Shown: one piece after another, positions 45,727 through 55,154 of the stretch
How positions within the stretch are numbered: position 1 is the first letter of the stretch
How the letters are laid out: every line of letters starts with the position of its first letter
DNA from: Acetobacteraceae bacterium
GTDB taxonomy: Bacteria > Pseudomonadota > Alphaproteobacteria > Acetobacterales > Acetobacteraceae
Direction of reading: 5' to 3'
DNA: 64,000 nt
Assembly: GCA_009693865.1 (NCBI GenBank)
Contig: SHWL01000004.1
Coordinates: 1-64,000, forward strand
The notes under the pieces: generated by a model
What the model saw: the letters and a program-made list of their open reading frames with translations, nothing else
The model's database searches: none
What the model was told of the DNA's origin: nothing
Translations under genes and position numbers: made by a program

Positions 45727-46755
45727 ATGATCGAATCCGTGATCGACTTTCTGCTGAACGACCCGATCGGCATCGTCATTCTGACCGTGATCAAGGCGCT
45801 GGCGTTACTGGTGCCGCTGCTGATCGCCGTCGCTTACCTGACCTATGCCGAGCGCAAGGTGATGGCCGCGATTCAACTGCGAAAAGGTCCCAATGTGGTT
45901 GGCTGGTTCGGCCTGCTGCAACCCTTCGCCGATGCCATCAAGATGATGACCAAGGAAACGGTCATTCCCTCGGGCGCCAATCGCGTCCTGTTCGTCATGG
46001 CCCCCATGCTTACCTTCGTTCTCGCCATGCTCGCCTGGGCGGTCATTCCGATGAACGACGGATGGGCCATCGCCAATATCAACGTTGGAATCCTGTATCT
46101 GTTCGCGATCAGCTCGTTGGGCGTTTACGGCATCATCATCGCGGGCTGGTCGTCGAACTCGAAATACGCGTTCCTCGGCGCGATGCGCTCGGCGGCGCAG
46201 ATGGTGAGTTACGAAGTGTCGATGGGGTTCGTCCTCGTCACCGTGTTGCTCTGCGCGGGCAGCCTCAATCTGACCGACATCGTGCGGGCGCAAACCAAAG
46301 TTTGGTTCTTCATCCCGCTGTTCCCGATGTTCGTCATCTTCTTCATCTCAGCGCTGGCGGAAACCAATCGCGCGCCGTTCGACCTTCCCGAGGGCGAGTC
46401 GGAAATCGTCGCGGGCTTCTTCGTCGAATACTCGTCCATGAGCTTCGGCCTGTTCTTCCTTGGCGAATATGCCAACATGATCCTCATGAGCGCGATGACC
46501 GCCATCCTGTTTCTGGGTGGCTGGCTGCCCCCGTTGAACATGGAACCCTTCACCTGGGTTCCCGGCCCGATCTGGTTGATCCTCAAAATCTGCGCGCTGT
46601 TGTTCACCTTCATCTGGGTGCGCGCGACCTTCCCCCGCTACCGTTACGATCAATTGATGCGGTTGGGCTGGAAAGTGTTCCTGCCGTTCTCCCTGGGTTG
46701 GCTGGTGCTGACCGCGGGCGTTCTGATGGCGCTCGGATGGCTGCCCAATGCGTGA
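45727..46755 (+). CDS. nuoH: NADH-quinone oxidoreductase subunit H
   Basis: A 342-residue membrane subunit with about eight helices, forming the link between the quinone chamber and the proton channels. Conserved loops are [35 protein letters not shown] near residue 38 and [28 protein letters not shown] near 215, both characteristic acidic loops. It follows nuoG by 5 bases. Confidence 0.97.
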   Translation: MIESVIDFLLNDPIGIVILTVIKALALLVPLLIAVAYLTYAERKVMAAIQLRKGPNVVGWFGLLQPFADAIKMMTKETVIPSGANRVLFVMAPMLTFVLAMLAWAVIPMNDGWAIANINVGILYLFAISSLGVYGIIIAGWSSNSKYAFLGAMRSAAQMVSYEVSMGFVLVTVLLCAGSLNLTDIVRAQTKVWFFIPLFPMFVIFFISALAETNRAPFDLPEGESEIVAGFFVEYSSMSFGLFFLGEYANMILMSAMTAILFLGGWLPPLNMEPFTWVPGPIWLILKICALLFTFIWVRATFPRYRYDQLMRLGWKVFLPFSLGWLVLTAGVLMALGWLPNA

Positions 46756-46784
46756 TCAATTGAAGCCGGAAGGAGCCTGATCGC

Positions 46785-47273
46785 ATGGCATTCCTCGATC
46801 GCACCGCGCGCAGTCTGCTGCTGACCGAACTCGTGACCGGCATGAGCCTGACGCTGCGCTATTTCTTCCGGCGCAAGGCCACGATCAACTACCCTTACGA
46901 GAAGGGTCCGATCAGCCCGCGCTTCAAAGGCGAGCACGCGCTGCGCCGCTACCCCAACGGTGAAGAACGCTGCATCGCCTGCAAGCTATGCGAGGCGATC
47001 TGCCCAGCGCAGGCGATCACGATTGAGGCGGAACCTCGGGAGGATGGGTCGAGACGCACCACCCGCTACGACATCGACATGACCAAATGCATCTACTGCG
47101 GCCTGTGCGAGGAAGCCTGCCCAGTGGATGCGATCGTGGAAGGCCCGAACTTCGAGTTCGCGACGGAGACGCGGGAAGAGCTGCTCTATAACAAAGACAA
47201 GCTGCTGGCGAATGGCGACCGGTGGGAGCCGGAACTCGCGCGGCGGCTGGAACTGGACGCGCCCTACCGATGA
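46785..47273 (+). CDS. nuoI: NADH-quinone oxidoreductase subunit I
   Basis: A 162-residue ferredoxin-like subunit carrying clusters N6a and N6b. The two C-x2-C-x2-C-x3-C motifs are [16 protein letters not shown] and [16 protein letters not shown]. An amphipathic N-terminus ([21 protein letters not shown]) lies on the membrane. The stop overlaps the nuoJ start (ATGA). Confidence 0.97.
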   Translation: MAFLDRTARSLLLTELVTGMSLTLRYFFRRKATINYPYEKGPISPRFKGEHALRRYPNGEERCIACKLCEAICPAQAITIEAEPREDGSRRTTRYDIDMTKCIYCGLCEEACPVDAIVEGPNFEFATETREELLYNKDKLLANGDRWEPELARRLELDAPYR

Positions 47274-47956
47274 TCGTCGACTTCTTCTTTTACCTCTTTG
47301 CCGCGGTGTTGCTGATCTCGGCGGCATTGGTGGTCAGCGCGCGCAACCCGGTGCATTCGGTGTTGTTCCTGATCCTGGCTTTCTTCAACGCCGCGGCATT
47401 GTTCCTGATCGCGGGGGCGGAGTTCCTGGCGATGATCCTGGTCATCGTCTATGTCGGCGCCGTCGCGGTGCTGTTCCTGTTCGTTGTCATGATGCTCGAC
47501 GTCGATTTTGAGCAGTTGCGCGGCGGGTTTCAACGTTACGCGGGCGTCGGCGCGATCGTCGGTGCCGGATTGCTGTTCGAGCTGGCGGTGGTTTTCGGCG
47601 GCTGGACCCTGGCGCCGAACGCGGAAAAACTTCGCCTGTCGCCGACGCCCGCGGATGTCACGAATACTGAGGCGTTGGGCCGCGTCCTTTACACCGACTA
47701 TATCTTCTTGTTCCAGGCCGCCGGTATGGTGCTGCTGGTGGCGATGATCGGCGCGATCGTGCTCACGTTGCGCGACCGGAAGACGTCGAAGCATCAGAAT
47801 ATCGGGACGCAGACGCGACGGACGGTCGCCGAAACGTTGGAGATCGTCACAATCTCACTCGGCGCGGGCACCACGGAAAGCGGGGGCTTCCTCCGTCCGA
47901 AGGCACCCGAGCCGGAACCCCAGCCCGAGCATGAAGCAGCGGGAGGCCACCATTAG
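47270..47956 (+). CDS. nuoJ: NADH-quinone oxidoreductase subunit J
   Basis: A 228-residue membrane subunit with five helices; [54 protein letters not shown] includes the pi-bulge helix involved in coupling. The start at 47270 overlaps nuoI; the ORF-track start 16 codons upstream lies within it. The C-terminal [16 protein letters not shown] tail is longer than in E. coli. A REP-like repeat and 108 bases separate it from nuoK. Confidence 0.94.
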   Translation: MIVDFFFYLFAAVLLISAALVVSARNPVHSVLFLILAFFNAAALFLIAGAEFLAMILVIVYVGAVAVLFLFVVMMLDVDFEQLRGGFQRYAGVGAIVGAGLLFELAVVFGGWTLAPNAEKLRLSPTPADVTNTEALGRVLYTDYIFLFQAAGMVLLVAMIGAIVLTLRDRKTSKHQNIGTQTRRTVAETLEIVTISLGAGTTESGGFLRPKAPEPEPQPEHEAAGGHH

Positions 47957-47969
47957 CGATTCCCCCCAT

Positions 47970-48052
47970 ACCGTCATGGCCCGGCATGACCGGTCCATCC
48001 GTCGCGGTACCGTATTGAACCAGATAACTCGATCGAGCCACGCCATGACGAG
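47970..48052 (+). repeat. REP-like palindromic repeat inside the nuo operon
   Basis: CCGTCATGGCCCGGCATGACCGG...CCATCCGTCGCGGTACCG (47971-48012) followed by the inverted head CCACGCCATGACG (about 48038-48050). It is the same family as the copies at 6358, 18465 and 34558. It sits in the only sizeable gap of the operon, between nuoJ and nuoK, and could stabilise or attenuate the transcript there. Confidence 0.65.
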
Positions 48053-48064
48053 TCAGAAACTCGC

Positions 48065-48376
48065 ATGACCGCTGTCAGCCTCAATCACTACCTCGTGGTC
48101 AGCGGCATCCTGCTGGTGATCGGCGTGTTCGGCATCTTCCTCAACCGGAAGAACGTCATCGTCATTCTGATGGCGATTGAGCTGATCCTGCTCGCGGTCA
48201 ACCTGAACCTCGTTGCGTTCTCGGCGGTGTTGAACGATCTCACGGGCCAGGTGCTGGCGATGCTCGTGCTGACCGTCGCAGCGGCCGAGGCGGCGATCGG
48301 ACTGGCCATCGTTGTCGTGTATTTCCGCAATCGCGGATCGATCCAGGTTGAAGACGTCAACCTGATGAAGGGCTGA
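48065..48376 (+). CDS. nuoK: NADH-quinone oxidoreductase subunit K
   Basis: A 103-residue three-helix membrane subunit. [28 protein letters not shown] contains the conserved Glu of helix 2, and [32 protein letters not shown] the second Glu and tail. It is paralogous to MrpC. It starts about 108 bases after nuoJ and ends one base before nuoL. Confidence 0.97.
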   Translation: MTAVSLNHYLVVSGILLVIGVFGIFLNRKNVIVILMAIELILLAVNLNLVAFSAVLNDLTGQVLAMLVLTVAAAEAAIGLAIVVVYFRNRGSIQVEDVNLMKG

Positions 48377-48377
48377 C

Positions 48378-50303
48378 ATGGTTTACGCGATCGCCGTCTT
48401 CGCGCCGCTGGTTGGCGCCCTGATCTCCGGCCTGCTTGGCAAGGCGATCGGCGATCGCGCCGCCATGGGCGCTTCCGTACTGGGCATGCTGATCGCCGCC
48501 GCCTGCGGTCCCTACGCGTTCTTCGTGCTGGCACAAGGCGGCGAACCTGGAACGATCGATCTCGGCACGTGGATCGAGGCCGGCAAGTTCCATGTGTCAT
48601 GGGCCTTGCGTTATGACACGCTGGCGGCGGCCATGGTCGCGATGGTGTCGTTCGTATCGATGCTGATCCATGTCTATTCCATCGGCTATATGTCGCACGA
48701 TGCCACGCGCTGGCGGTTCTTCTCGTACCTGTCGCTGTTCAGCTTCGCGATGTTGATGCTGGTGACCGCCGACAACCTGGCACAGTTGTTCTTCGGCTGG
48801 GAAGGCGTCGGCCTCTGTTCGTACTTACTGATCGGTTACTGGTACGATCGCCCCTCCGCCTGCGCCGCCGCGATCAAGGCCTTCATCGTCAACCGCATCG
48901 CCGATCTGCCCTTCGCCGTCGGAGTCGCGCTGATCTTCATGACGTTCGGGTCGATCGAGTTTTCCTCCATCTTCGCTACCGTCACGAAACACGGTGCCGA
49001 TACGTATCGTCTGTTCGGCCTGACGTTCCCGGCGCTTGAAGTCATCGGTTTCCTGCTGTTCATCGGCGCCATGGGCAAATCGGCCCAACTCTTTCTTCAC
49101 GTCTGGCTGCCCGACGCGATGGAGGGCCCGACGCCGGTCTCCGCCCTCATTCACGCCGCGACGATGGTCACCGCCGGCGTGTTCCTGATGGCGCGGATGT
49201 CGCCACTGATGGAATACGCCCCGTACGCCGCGTCGTTCGTCACGATCGTTGGCGCCTCTACCGCGTTGTTCGCCGCGACCGTCGGCTGTTGCCAGAACGA
49301 CATCAAACGGGTCATCGCCTATTCGACCTGTTCGCAGCTTGGCTACATGTTCGTGGCCGCGGGCGTCGGCGCTTACCAGGCCTCGATCTTCCACCTCATC
49401 ACCCATGCGTTCTTCAAGGCCCTGCTGTTTCTGGGCGCGGGTTCGGTAATCCACGCGATGTCGGATGAGCAGGACATGCGCCGGATGGGTGGCCTCGCGA
49501 AACATATCCCGGTGACCTGCGCGGTGATGTGGATCGGCAACCTGGCGCTGGCCGGCATTCCACCGTTGGCCGGGTCGTATTCCAAGGACGCGATCATTTC
49601 CTCGGCGTTTTTGGCCCATAGCAATGTCGGCTCATATGCCTTCATCTGTACCGTTATGGCGGCGTTCCTGACGGCTTTCTATTCCTGGCGCCTGCTGTTC
49701 ATGACGTTCCACGGCACATCGCGCGTCGACCATCGCACCATGGAACATGTGCATGAATCGCCCGCTGTCATGCTGATACCACTGCTGCTGCTGGCCACCG
49801 GCGCGGCCTTCGCCGGCATGCTTCTAAATGGCTGGTTCATTGGTCACGATCAGGTGCATTTCTGGCACGGATCGATCTTCAACAACCCCGCGAATGAGAT
49901 CATGCGCCATATTGAGCACGCGCCGTTGGCCGTGGAACTCGCCCCTCTTATCGTCGGTGTCGCGGGCATCGCCCTGGCTTATGCGATGTATATCGCACGG
50001 CCCGATCTACCGAAGATCTTCGCCAAGGAACACCCGCGGATCTACTTCTTCCTCCTCAACAAGTGGTACTTCGATGAGCTGTACGACCGGATTTTCGTCC
50101 GTCCGCTGATCTGTATCGCGCGCTTTTCCTGGCGGATCGGGGACGCGACGATCATCGATGGCGTGCCGAACGGTCTCGCCGCGATCGCCGCCGGAGGGGC
50201 GCGGCAGGTGGTCAAGATCCAGACCGGCTCGCTCGCGGCGTACGCCTTCGTCATGCTGATCGGCGTCGTCGCGCTGGTCGGCGTCTTCATGTTGTTCCGG
50301 TGA
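48378..50303 (+). CDS. nuoL: NADH-quinone oxidoreductase subunit L
   Basis: A 641-residue antiporter-like proton-pumping subunit at the end of the membrane arm. LFFGWEGVGLCSYLLIGYWYDRPSACAAAIKAFIVNRIAD near residue 137 and HAATMVTAGVFLMARMSPL near 255 carry the conserved Glu/Lys/His of the channel. The C-terminal lateral helix and last anchor (residues about 540-641) are present. NuoL, NuoM and NuoN share the same fold. Confidence 0.97.
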   Translation: MVYAIAVFAPLVGALISGLLGKAIGDRAAMGASVLGMLIAAACGPYAFFVLAQGGEPGTIDLGTWIEAGKFHVSWALRYDTLAAAMVAMVSFVSMLIHVYSIGYMSHDATRWRFFSYLSLFSFAMLMLVTADNLAQLFFGWEGVGLCSYLLIGYWYDRPSACAAAIKAFIVNRIADLPFAVGVALIFMTFGSIEFSSIFATVTKHGADTYRLFGLTFPALEVIGFLLFIGAMGKSAQLFLHVWLPDAMEGPTPVSALIHAATMVTAGVFLMARMSPLMEYAPYAASFVTIVGASTALFAATVGCCQNDIKRVIAYSTCSQLGYMFVAAGVGAYQASIFHLITHAFFKALLFLGAGSVIHAMSDEQDMRRMGGLAKHIPVTCAVMWIGNLALAGIPPLAGSYSKDAIISSAFLAHSNVGSYAFICTVMAAFLTAFYSWRLLFMTFHGTSRVDHRTMEHVHESPAVMLIPLLLLATGAAFAGMLLNGWFIGHDQVHFWHGSIFNNPANEIMRHIEHAPLAVELAPLIVGVAGIALAYAMYIARPDLPKIFAKEHPRIYFFLLNKWYFDELYDRIFVRPLICIARFSWRIGDATIIDGVPNGLAAIAAGGARQVVKIQTGSLAAYAFVMLIGVVALVGVFMLFR

Positions 50304-50304
50304 G

Positions 50305-51840
50305 ATGATGAACACCGCTGGCTTCCCGCTTCTGTCGCTGATCACCTGGCTGCCGCTGGTGGGATGCGTCGTGATCATGTGCGTGCGAGGCGATGAGGAA
50401 ACCGTTGCCTCGAACGCCCGCTGGACCGCGCTCTGGACAACGCTGATCGTTCTGGCTCTGTCCCTGGTACTGTGGGTTAAATTCGACCCGCGAGAGGCCG
50501 GGTTCCAGTTCAACGAGTCCATCGCCTGGCTGCCGCATTATCGGATCGCTTATAAGATGGGCGTCGATGGCATTTCCGTGCTGTTCGTTCTGCTATCGAC
50601 CGTTCTGACACCGATCTGTATTCTCGCGAGTTGGGAGACCATCCAGACCAAGGTTCGAGAATACATGATGTCGTTCCTGATCCTGGAAACGATGATGGCA
50701 GGCATGTTCTGCGCGACCGACTTCGTCGTGTTCTACATGTTCTTCGAAGCCGTGCTGATCCCGATGTATCTGATCATCGGCGTCTGGGGCGGACCGAGGC
50801 GCGTTTACGCCGCTGTCAAGTTCTTCCTGTTCACGCTGACCGGTTCGGTGTTGATGCTGCTGGCGCTGATCGCCATGTGGTTGCACGCCGGAACGACCGA
50901 CATCTCGGTGCTGATGGAAACGCGCTTCCCGGTCTCCATGCAGACCTGGTTGTTCTTCGCGCTGTTCGCGTCCTTCGCCGTCAAGGTGCCGATGTGGCCC
51001 GTGCACACCTGGTTGCCCGACGCACACGTGGAGGCACCGACCGCCGGTTCCGTCATCCTGGCCGGCGTGCTGTTGAAGATGGGCGCCTACGGGTTCGTTC
51101 GCTTCTCGATCCCAATGCTACCGGACGCGGCGCAGGCCTATGCGCCGTTGATTTACACGCTATCCATCGTGGCCGTCATCTATACCTCGTTCGTCGCCCT
51201 GGCGCAGGAGGACATGAAGAAGCTGATCGCCTATTCCTCTGTCGCTCATATGGGTGTCGTGACGATCGGCTTGTTCACGTTCAACGAGCAGGGCATTCAA
51301 GGCGCGCTGTTCCAGATGTTGTCGCATGGGATCGTTTCGGGCGCGCTGTTCCTGATCGTCGGCGTTGTCTACGACCGTATCCACTCCCGCGAGATCGCCC
51401 ATTACAGCGGCCTCGCCGACCGGATGCCGGCTTACGCGCTGGTGTTCATGGTGTTCACCATGGCCTCGGTCGGTCTGCCCGGCACGGCGGGATTCGTCGG
51501 CGAGTTCCTGGTCATCGTGGGCGCGCTTCAGGTCAATTTCTGGCTGGCCCTCCTCGGTGGCCTCGGCATGATCCTGGGTGCCGTCTACATGCTGTACCTT
51601 TACCGCCGCGTGATCTTCGGCACGATCACGCACGCGAACCTCAGACACATCCTCGATCTCAGTCCACGCGAATGGGCGGTGTTCGCGCCGCTGATCGTTC
51701 TGACATTGTGGATGGGAGTCTACCCGTCCAGCTTTACCACCTTCTTCGATGAGAGCGTCGCGGCGATGGTAAGACATCATCATGCCGCGATCGCATCGAC
51801 GGTGAAGCTCGCCCAAGGGATGCCAGGGGTATTGAACTGA
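50305..51840 (+). CDS. nuoM: NADH-quinone oxidoreductase subunit M
   Basis: A 511-residue proton-pumping subunit with about 14 helices. FFEAVLIPMYLIIGVWGG near residue 145 contains the conserved channel Glu, and VPMWPVHTWLPDAHVEAPTAGSVILAGVLLKMGAYGF near 225 the Lys-bearing broken helix. The stop overlaps nuoN's start by one base (TGATG). Confidence 0.97.
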   Translation: MMNTAGFPLLSLITWLPLVGCVVIMCVRGDEETVASNARWTALWTTLIVLALSLVLWVKFDPREAGFQFNESIAWLPHYRIAYKMGVDGISVLFVLLSTVLTPICILASWETIQTKVREYMMSFLILETMMAGMFCATDFVVFYMFFEAVLIPMYLIIGVWGGPRRVYAAVKFFLFTLTGSVLMLLALIAMWLHAGTTDISVLMETRFPVSMQTWLFFALFASFAVKVPMWPVHTWLPDAHVEAPTAGSVILAGVLLKMGAYGFVRFSIPMLPDAAQAYAPLIYTLSIVAVIYTSFVALAQEDMKKLIAYSSVAHMGVVTIGLFTFNEQGIQGALFQMLSHGIVSGALFLIVGVVYDRIHSREIAHYSGLADRMPAYALVFMVFTMASVGLPGTAGFVGEFLVIVGALQVNFWLALLGGLGMILGAVYMLYLYRRVIFGTITHANLRHILDLSPREWAVFAPLIVLTLWMGVYPSSFTTFFDESVAAMVRHHHAAIASTVKLAQGMPGVLN

Positions 51841-53261
51841 TGAACTGGACCCTGGCCCTACCGGAAATCGTTCTCGCCTGTCTGGGCATGGCGATCCTGA
51901 TCTTCGGCGTGCTGCGCAAGCAGGAGAGCACCCAACACGCGACCATGCTTACCATTGGCGCCTTTCTGATCGTTGGCTTTCTGATCGCCACAAGGCAGAC
52001 CGGGTTCGCGTTTCACGGCCAGTTCGTCGCCGATGCGTTTGCGACATTCAACAAAGAACTGGTCCTTCTGGGCGGCTCGCTCGCGCTGATCCTGTCGTTG
52101 GACTGGAACCGTTCGCAGGGCATCGCGCGCTTCGAGTATCCGGTGCTGGTTCTGTTCGCCACCGTCGGGATGTTGGTGATGGTGTCAGCGTCGAACCTGA
52201 TGACGCTGTATCTGGGATTGGAGCTTCAATCGCTCGCGCTATACGTTCTCGCCGCCTTCGCGCGTGACAATCTGCGATCGGCCGAGGCCGGGCTTAAGTA
52301 CTTCGTGTTGAGCGGACTTGCCTCAGGCTTGCTGCTGTATGGCGTGTCGCTGGTCTACGGATTCTCCGGAACGATGGACTTTCAGGCGCTGCATGCCGCG
52401 CTGATGAAGCCCGCCGCCGCGCCCACGGGTCTGATCGTCGGGGTCGTCTTCGTGCTGGTAGGGCTGGCGTTCAAGGTCTCCGCCGTGCCGTTCCATATGT
52501 GGACGCCCGATGTTTACGAGGGCGCGCCAACGCCGGTGACCGTGTTCTTCGCGACGGCCCCCAAAGTCGCGGCGATGGCGTTGCTACTGCGCGTCATGGG
52601 TACCTCGTTCGCGGAGCTGGTACCCGCCTGGCAATTGCTGGTTGTTCTGATGTCGATTGGTTCCATGGTGTTGGGCGCGCTGGCCGCGATCGGCCAGACG
52701 AACATCAAGCGGCTGATGGCGTATTCCTCGATTGGGCACATGGGCTACGCGTTGATCGGCCTCGCGGTGGGGACGTCCGACGGTGTGCGCGGCGTGCTGG
52801 TTTACATGGTGGTCTACGTGCTGATGACGGCAGGGACCTTCGCCTGCATTCTGGCCATGAAGCGCGACGGCCGGCCGGTCGAACAGATTTCCGACCTTTC
52901 CGGACTGGGAACGAACGATCCGGGTCTGGCGTTGGCGTTGAGCGTGTTCATGTTCAGCCTGGCGGGCATACCGCTGATGGCGGGGTTTTTCGCCAAGCTT
53001 TACATCTTCCTCGCCGCCGTGAAATCCGGACTATGGACACTCGCCATCATCGGTGTGCTGGCCAGTGTGATTGGCGCGTTCTACTATATCCGCATCATCA
53101 AGGTGATGTATTTCGATCCGCCCGCGGCGGCGTTCGACCGGCGGCCGCCCGCGCTATCGTTCGTTGTCGCGGCGACCGGATTGTTCACCGCGTTCTTCTT
53201 CCTGTTTCCGGCGCCCGTGGTGGACGCGGCGGAATTGGCGTCGCGCGTTTTGTTCCGGTAA
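51840..53261 (+). CDS. nuoN: NADH-quinone oxidoreductase subunit N
   Basis: A 473-residue membrane subunit, last gene of the operon. LMTLYLGLELQSLALYVLAAFARDNLRSAEAGLKYFVLSGLASG near residue 120 holds the channel Glu and neighbouring Lys, and HMWTPDVYEGAPTPVTVFFATAPKVAAM the second channel segment. No nuo-like gene follows. The next 400 bases are repeat-rich and non-coding. Confidence 0.97.
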   Translation: MNWTLALPEIVLACLGMAILIFGVLRKQESTQHATMLTIGAFLIVGFLIATRQTGFAFHGQFVADAFATFNKELVLLGGSLALILSLDWNRSQGIARFEYPVLVLFATVGMLVMVSASNLMTLYLGLELQSLALYVLAAFARDNLRSAEAGLKYFVLSGLASGLLLYGVSLVYGFSGTMDFQALHAALMKPAAAPTGLIVGVVFVLVGLAFKVSAVPFHMWTPDVYEGAPTPVTVFFATAPKVAAMALLLRVMGTSFAELVPAWQLLVVLMSIGSMVLGALAAIGQTNIKRLMAYSSIGHMGYALIGLAVGTSDGVRGVLVYMVVYVLMTAGTFACILAMKRDGRPVEQISDLSGLGTNDPGLALALSVFMFSLAGIPLMAGFFAKLYIFLAAVKSGLWTLAIIGVLASVIGAFYYIRIIKVMYFDPPAAAFDRRPPALSFVVAATGLFTAFFFLFPAPVVDAAELASRVLFR

Positions 53262-53356
53262 GGTATTAATATAAGAACGATATAGCAACGAACGGCCCGA
53301 ACACGGCGCATAGGCGCAAAGCTAAAACCAAAAGTCAGGCTGCACCATTCCATTAA

Positions 53357-53470
53357 TCGTCATCCCCGGGCTCGTCCCGGGGACCCGAAGCGGTACCATC
53401 CCCACGAACAGGTCGCACGAACCGCGGCTCGGTGCCGCGACCGGTCCACGGGACGAGCCCGTGGATGACG
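53357..53470. repeat. Inverted pair of palindromic repeats after nuoN
   Basis: The left copy starts CGTCATCCCCGGGCTCGTCC...GGACCCGAAGCGGTACC (53359-53398). The right copy is its inverse, ACCGCGGCTCGGTGCC...GGACGAGCCCGTGGATGACG (53421-53470). This is the second subfamily of the same head (CGTCAT) and tail (GCGGTACC) design; the copy near 61697 belongs to it as well. A further half copy in inverse orientation, GTCAAGCCGGGCCATGACGG, lies at 53591-53610. Confidence 0.7.
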
Positions 53471-53547
53471 TTGAAAAGATGACGTTGAAAAGATGACGTT
53501 GAAAAGATGACGTTGAAAAGATGACGATGGAAAGGCGACGTTGAAAG
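53464..53547. repeat. 14-base tandem repeat, about six units
   Basis: Four exact units of GATGACGTTGAAAA (53464-53519) are followed by two diverged units (53520-53547). The array starts at the last bases of the inverted palindromic repeat; its first unit shares GATGACG with the repeat end. Such an array could come from slippage at the repeat edge. It is not CRISPR-like, because there are no spacers. The 408-base gap from nuoN to the ACAD gene contains no gene. Confidence 0.85.
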
Positions 53548-53669
53548 GTCAGCGCATTCCACATTGAGTGGTTATCTCAGCGCGTATGCGGTCAAGCCGG
53601 GCCATGACGGAAAAGGGGAGGACGTCTGCCGCCCGACCGGCCTTAACCTGAGGTCTACGCGTGCCCCCA

Positions 53670-54722
53670 TCAATCCTCATCAAGATCGGGCGCTGTCGCC
53701 TGATAGCGCGCCCGATGCAATGCGGCCGATCCATACATCGGTGCCAGCACCATCATCTTTCGCAGGAACAACCCGGGATCGGCGGCGTCCGTATAGCCGA
53801 TGCCACCATGCAACTGGATACACCCTCGTGTCACGATGCTCGCCGCGTCCGACGCCCGCGCTTTTGCCCGCGACACTGCCGCCTTGCGCACGCGCGCGTC
53901 CTTCGACTCATCCATCGTCCGAGCCGCGGCGTTCACCGTCGCGGCGGTCAGCGCCAACTGAATCTTTAAATCCGCCGACCGATGCTGCAACGCCTGGAAC
54001 GTTCCGATCTTGCGTCCAAATTGCTCACGCGTTTTCAGGTATTCAAGCGTGATCCCGAACACCCGGTCCATCGCGCCCAAAAGATACGCGCTGGTGGCCA
54101 GGGCCGCGACTTCCAAAGCCTCGCCCGCATCGCCCGCTACCGCCTCTGCCGGAGCGTTGTCGAACGTCACGGTCGCGAAATTGCCGCCATCCTGAGCCCC
54201 GGTCGATACCACATGCACGCCGGGCGCATTCCGCTCCGCCAGCGCTAACCCGCCAGGCACGGTAACCAAAAACGCGTCCGCTCCGATGCCCATCGAAACG
54301 AACATCTTGCGCCCACTCAACCGCCCGCCCGACAAAACACACGATCCCGTCACGTCGATACTGTGCGGCTTTTCTTGCCACGCGGGCAGAACGATCCGCT
54401 CTCCGCTCAACACGGATTCGAGATGATCCCCCGGCAACAGCATCGCCGCGAAGGCCGCCGGGATCAGGGGCTCCGGCAGCAGGCTCGCGCCGAGTTCTTC
54501 CGTCAGCGCGCAGAATTCCTGGACACCCAATCCGGACCCGCCATGCGCTTCGGAAACAAGCAGTCCTGGCCAGCCCATTTCGCACATCTGCCGCCAGACG
54601 CCCTTATCGAAACCAGGCTCGGTAAAGCGCAACGCGCGGATGCGCCGGAAATCGCCCGTGCGGGGCGCGATCCCCGCGGCGCTCTCACGAATCATACGCA
54701 GGCTTTCGCTCGCGGCGCTCAT
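53670..54722 (-). CDS. Acyl-CoA dehydrogenase family protein
   Basis: A 350-residue ACAD. The N-terminal helical domain has WRQMCEMGWPGLLVSEAHGGSGLGVQEFCALTEELG. The C-terminal domain has YLKTREQFGRKIGTFQALQHRSADLKIQLALTAA and CIQLHGGIGYTDAADPGLFLRK, the FAD and acyl-CoA contact helices. The usual catalytic Glu position near the C-terminus appears occupied by Gly/Tyr (HGGIGYT), as in smaller subunits of heteromeric ACADs. It oxidises, or helps oxidise, an acyl-CoA to the enoyl-CoA. I use the ATG at 54722. No partner gene or ETF lies next to it. Confidence 0.85.
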   Translation of the reverse strand: MSAASESLRMIRESAAGIAPRTGDFRRIRALRFTEPGFDKGVWRQMCEMGWPGLLVSEAHGGSGLGVQEFCALTEELGASLLPEPLIPAAFAAMLLPGDHLESVLSGERIVLPAWQEKPHSIDVTGSCVLSGGRLSGRKMFVSMGIGADAFLVTVPGGLALAERNAPGVHVVSTGAQDGGNFATVTFDNAPAEAVAGDAGEALEVAALATSAYLLGAMDRVFGITLEYLKTREQFGRKIGTFQALQHRSADLKIQLALTAATVNAAARTMDESKDARVRKAAVSRAKARASDAASIVTRGCIQLHGGIGYTDAADPGLFLRKMMVLAPMYGSAALHRARYQATAPDLDED

Positions 54723-54827
54723 GCGTTTCCTCCTTGCTGCGCCCAATCGTCGCGCGAGGCTCCGTCCCGGTCAAGGCAACGCCAACGGATTTGCATCATT
54801 GGCATGGGGCTCATAACTTGCGGGATC

Positions 54828-55136
54828 ATGTCACCGCGTCTCCTGTTCGCCACTGCCGCTGTTCTGCTGAGCCTCGCCGGTCCGGCCCATGCGGACGCGA
54901 TCGACGGGCATTGGTGCGACAACGAGAAGCGCCATCTGGAGATCAACGGGCCAGCCATCGTAACGCCATCGGGCGCCAGCCTGAAAGGCGATTACAACCG
55001 GCATGGCTTTACCTATCTCGAACCCAATGGCGGCAAAACCATCGTGATGGTGCTGTTGAGCGAGGTGAGCATGCGCCTGAAGGCCGGCGAGGGGCCCGAC
55101 GAGATGTGGCACCGCTGCGCCGCGCCAACGAGCTGA
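54828..55136 (+). CDS. Small exported protein of unknown function
   Basis: A 102-residue protein with a signal peptide MSPRLLFATAAVLLSLAGPAHA, then DAIDGHWCDNEKRHLEINGPAIVTPSG and a C-terminal EMWHRCAAPTS. It has two cysteines (in HWCDN and HRCAA) that may form a disulfide in the periplasm. The pattern resembles small uncharacterised alphaproteobacterial periplasmic proteins with a lipocalin-like strand order, but I cannot name a family. An ATG 9 codons upstream is also possible. It precedes the carboxylase gene by 18 bases and may share its transcript. Confidence 0.65.
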   Translation: MSPRLLFATAAVLLSLAGPAHADAIDGHWCDNEKRHLEINGPAIVTPSGASLKGDYNRHGFTYLEPNGGKTIVMVLLSEVSMRLKAGEGPDEMWHRCAAPTS

Positions 55137-55154
55137 CACAAAGGCGGGAAACGG

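Noticed and set aside
53464-53547. CRISPR array
   Set aside because: Units are directly abutting 14-mers without spacers, and no cas gene is present.
53322-53564. Minus-strand ORF with FQRHLFNVIFSTSS repeats
   Set aside because: The repeat comes from the 14-base tandem array and the palindromic repeat, not from a gene; no ribosome binding site.
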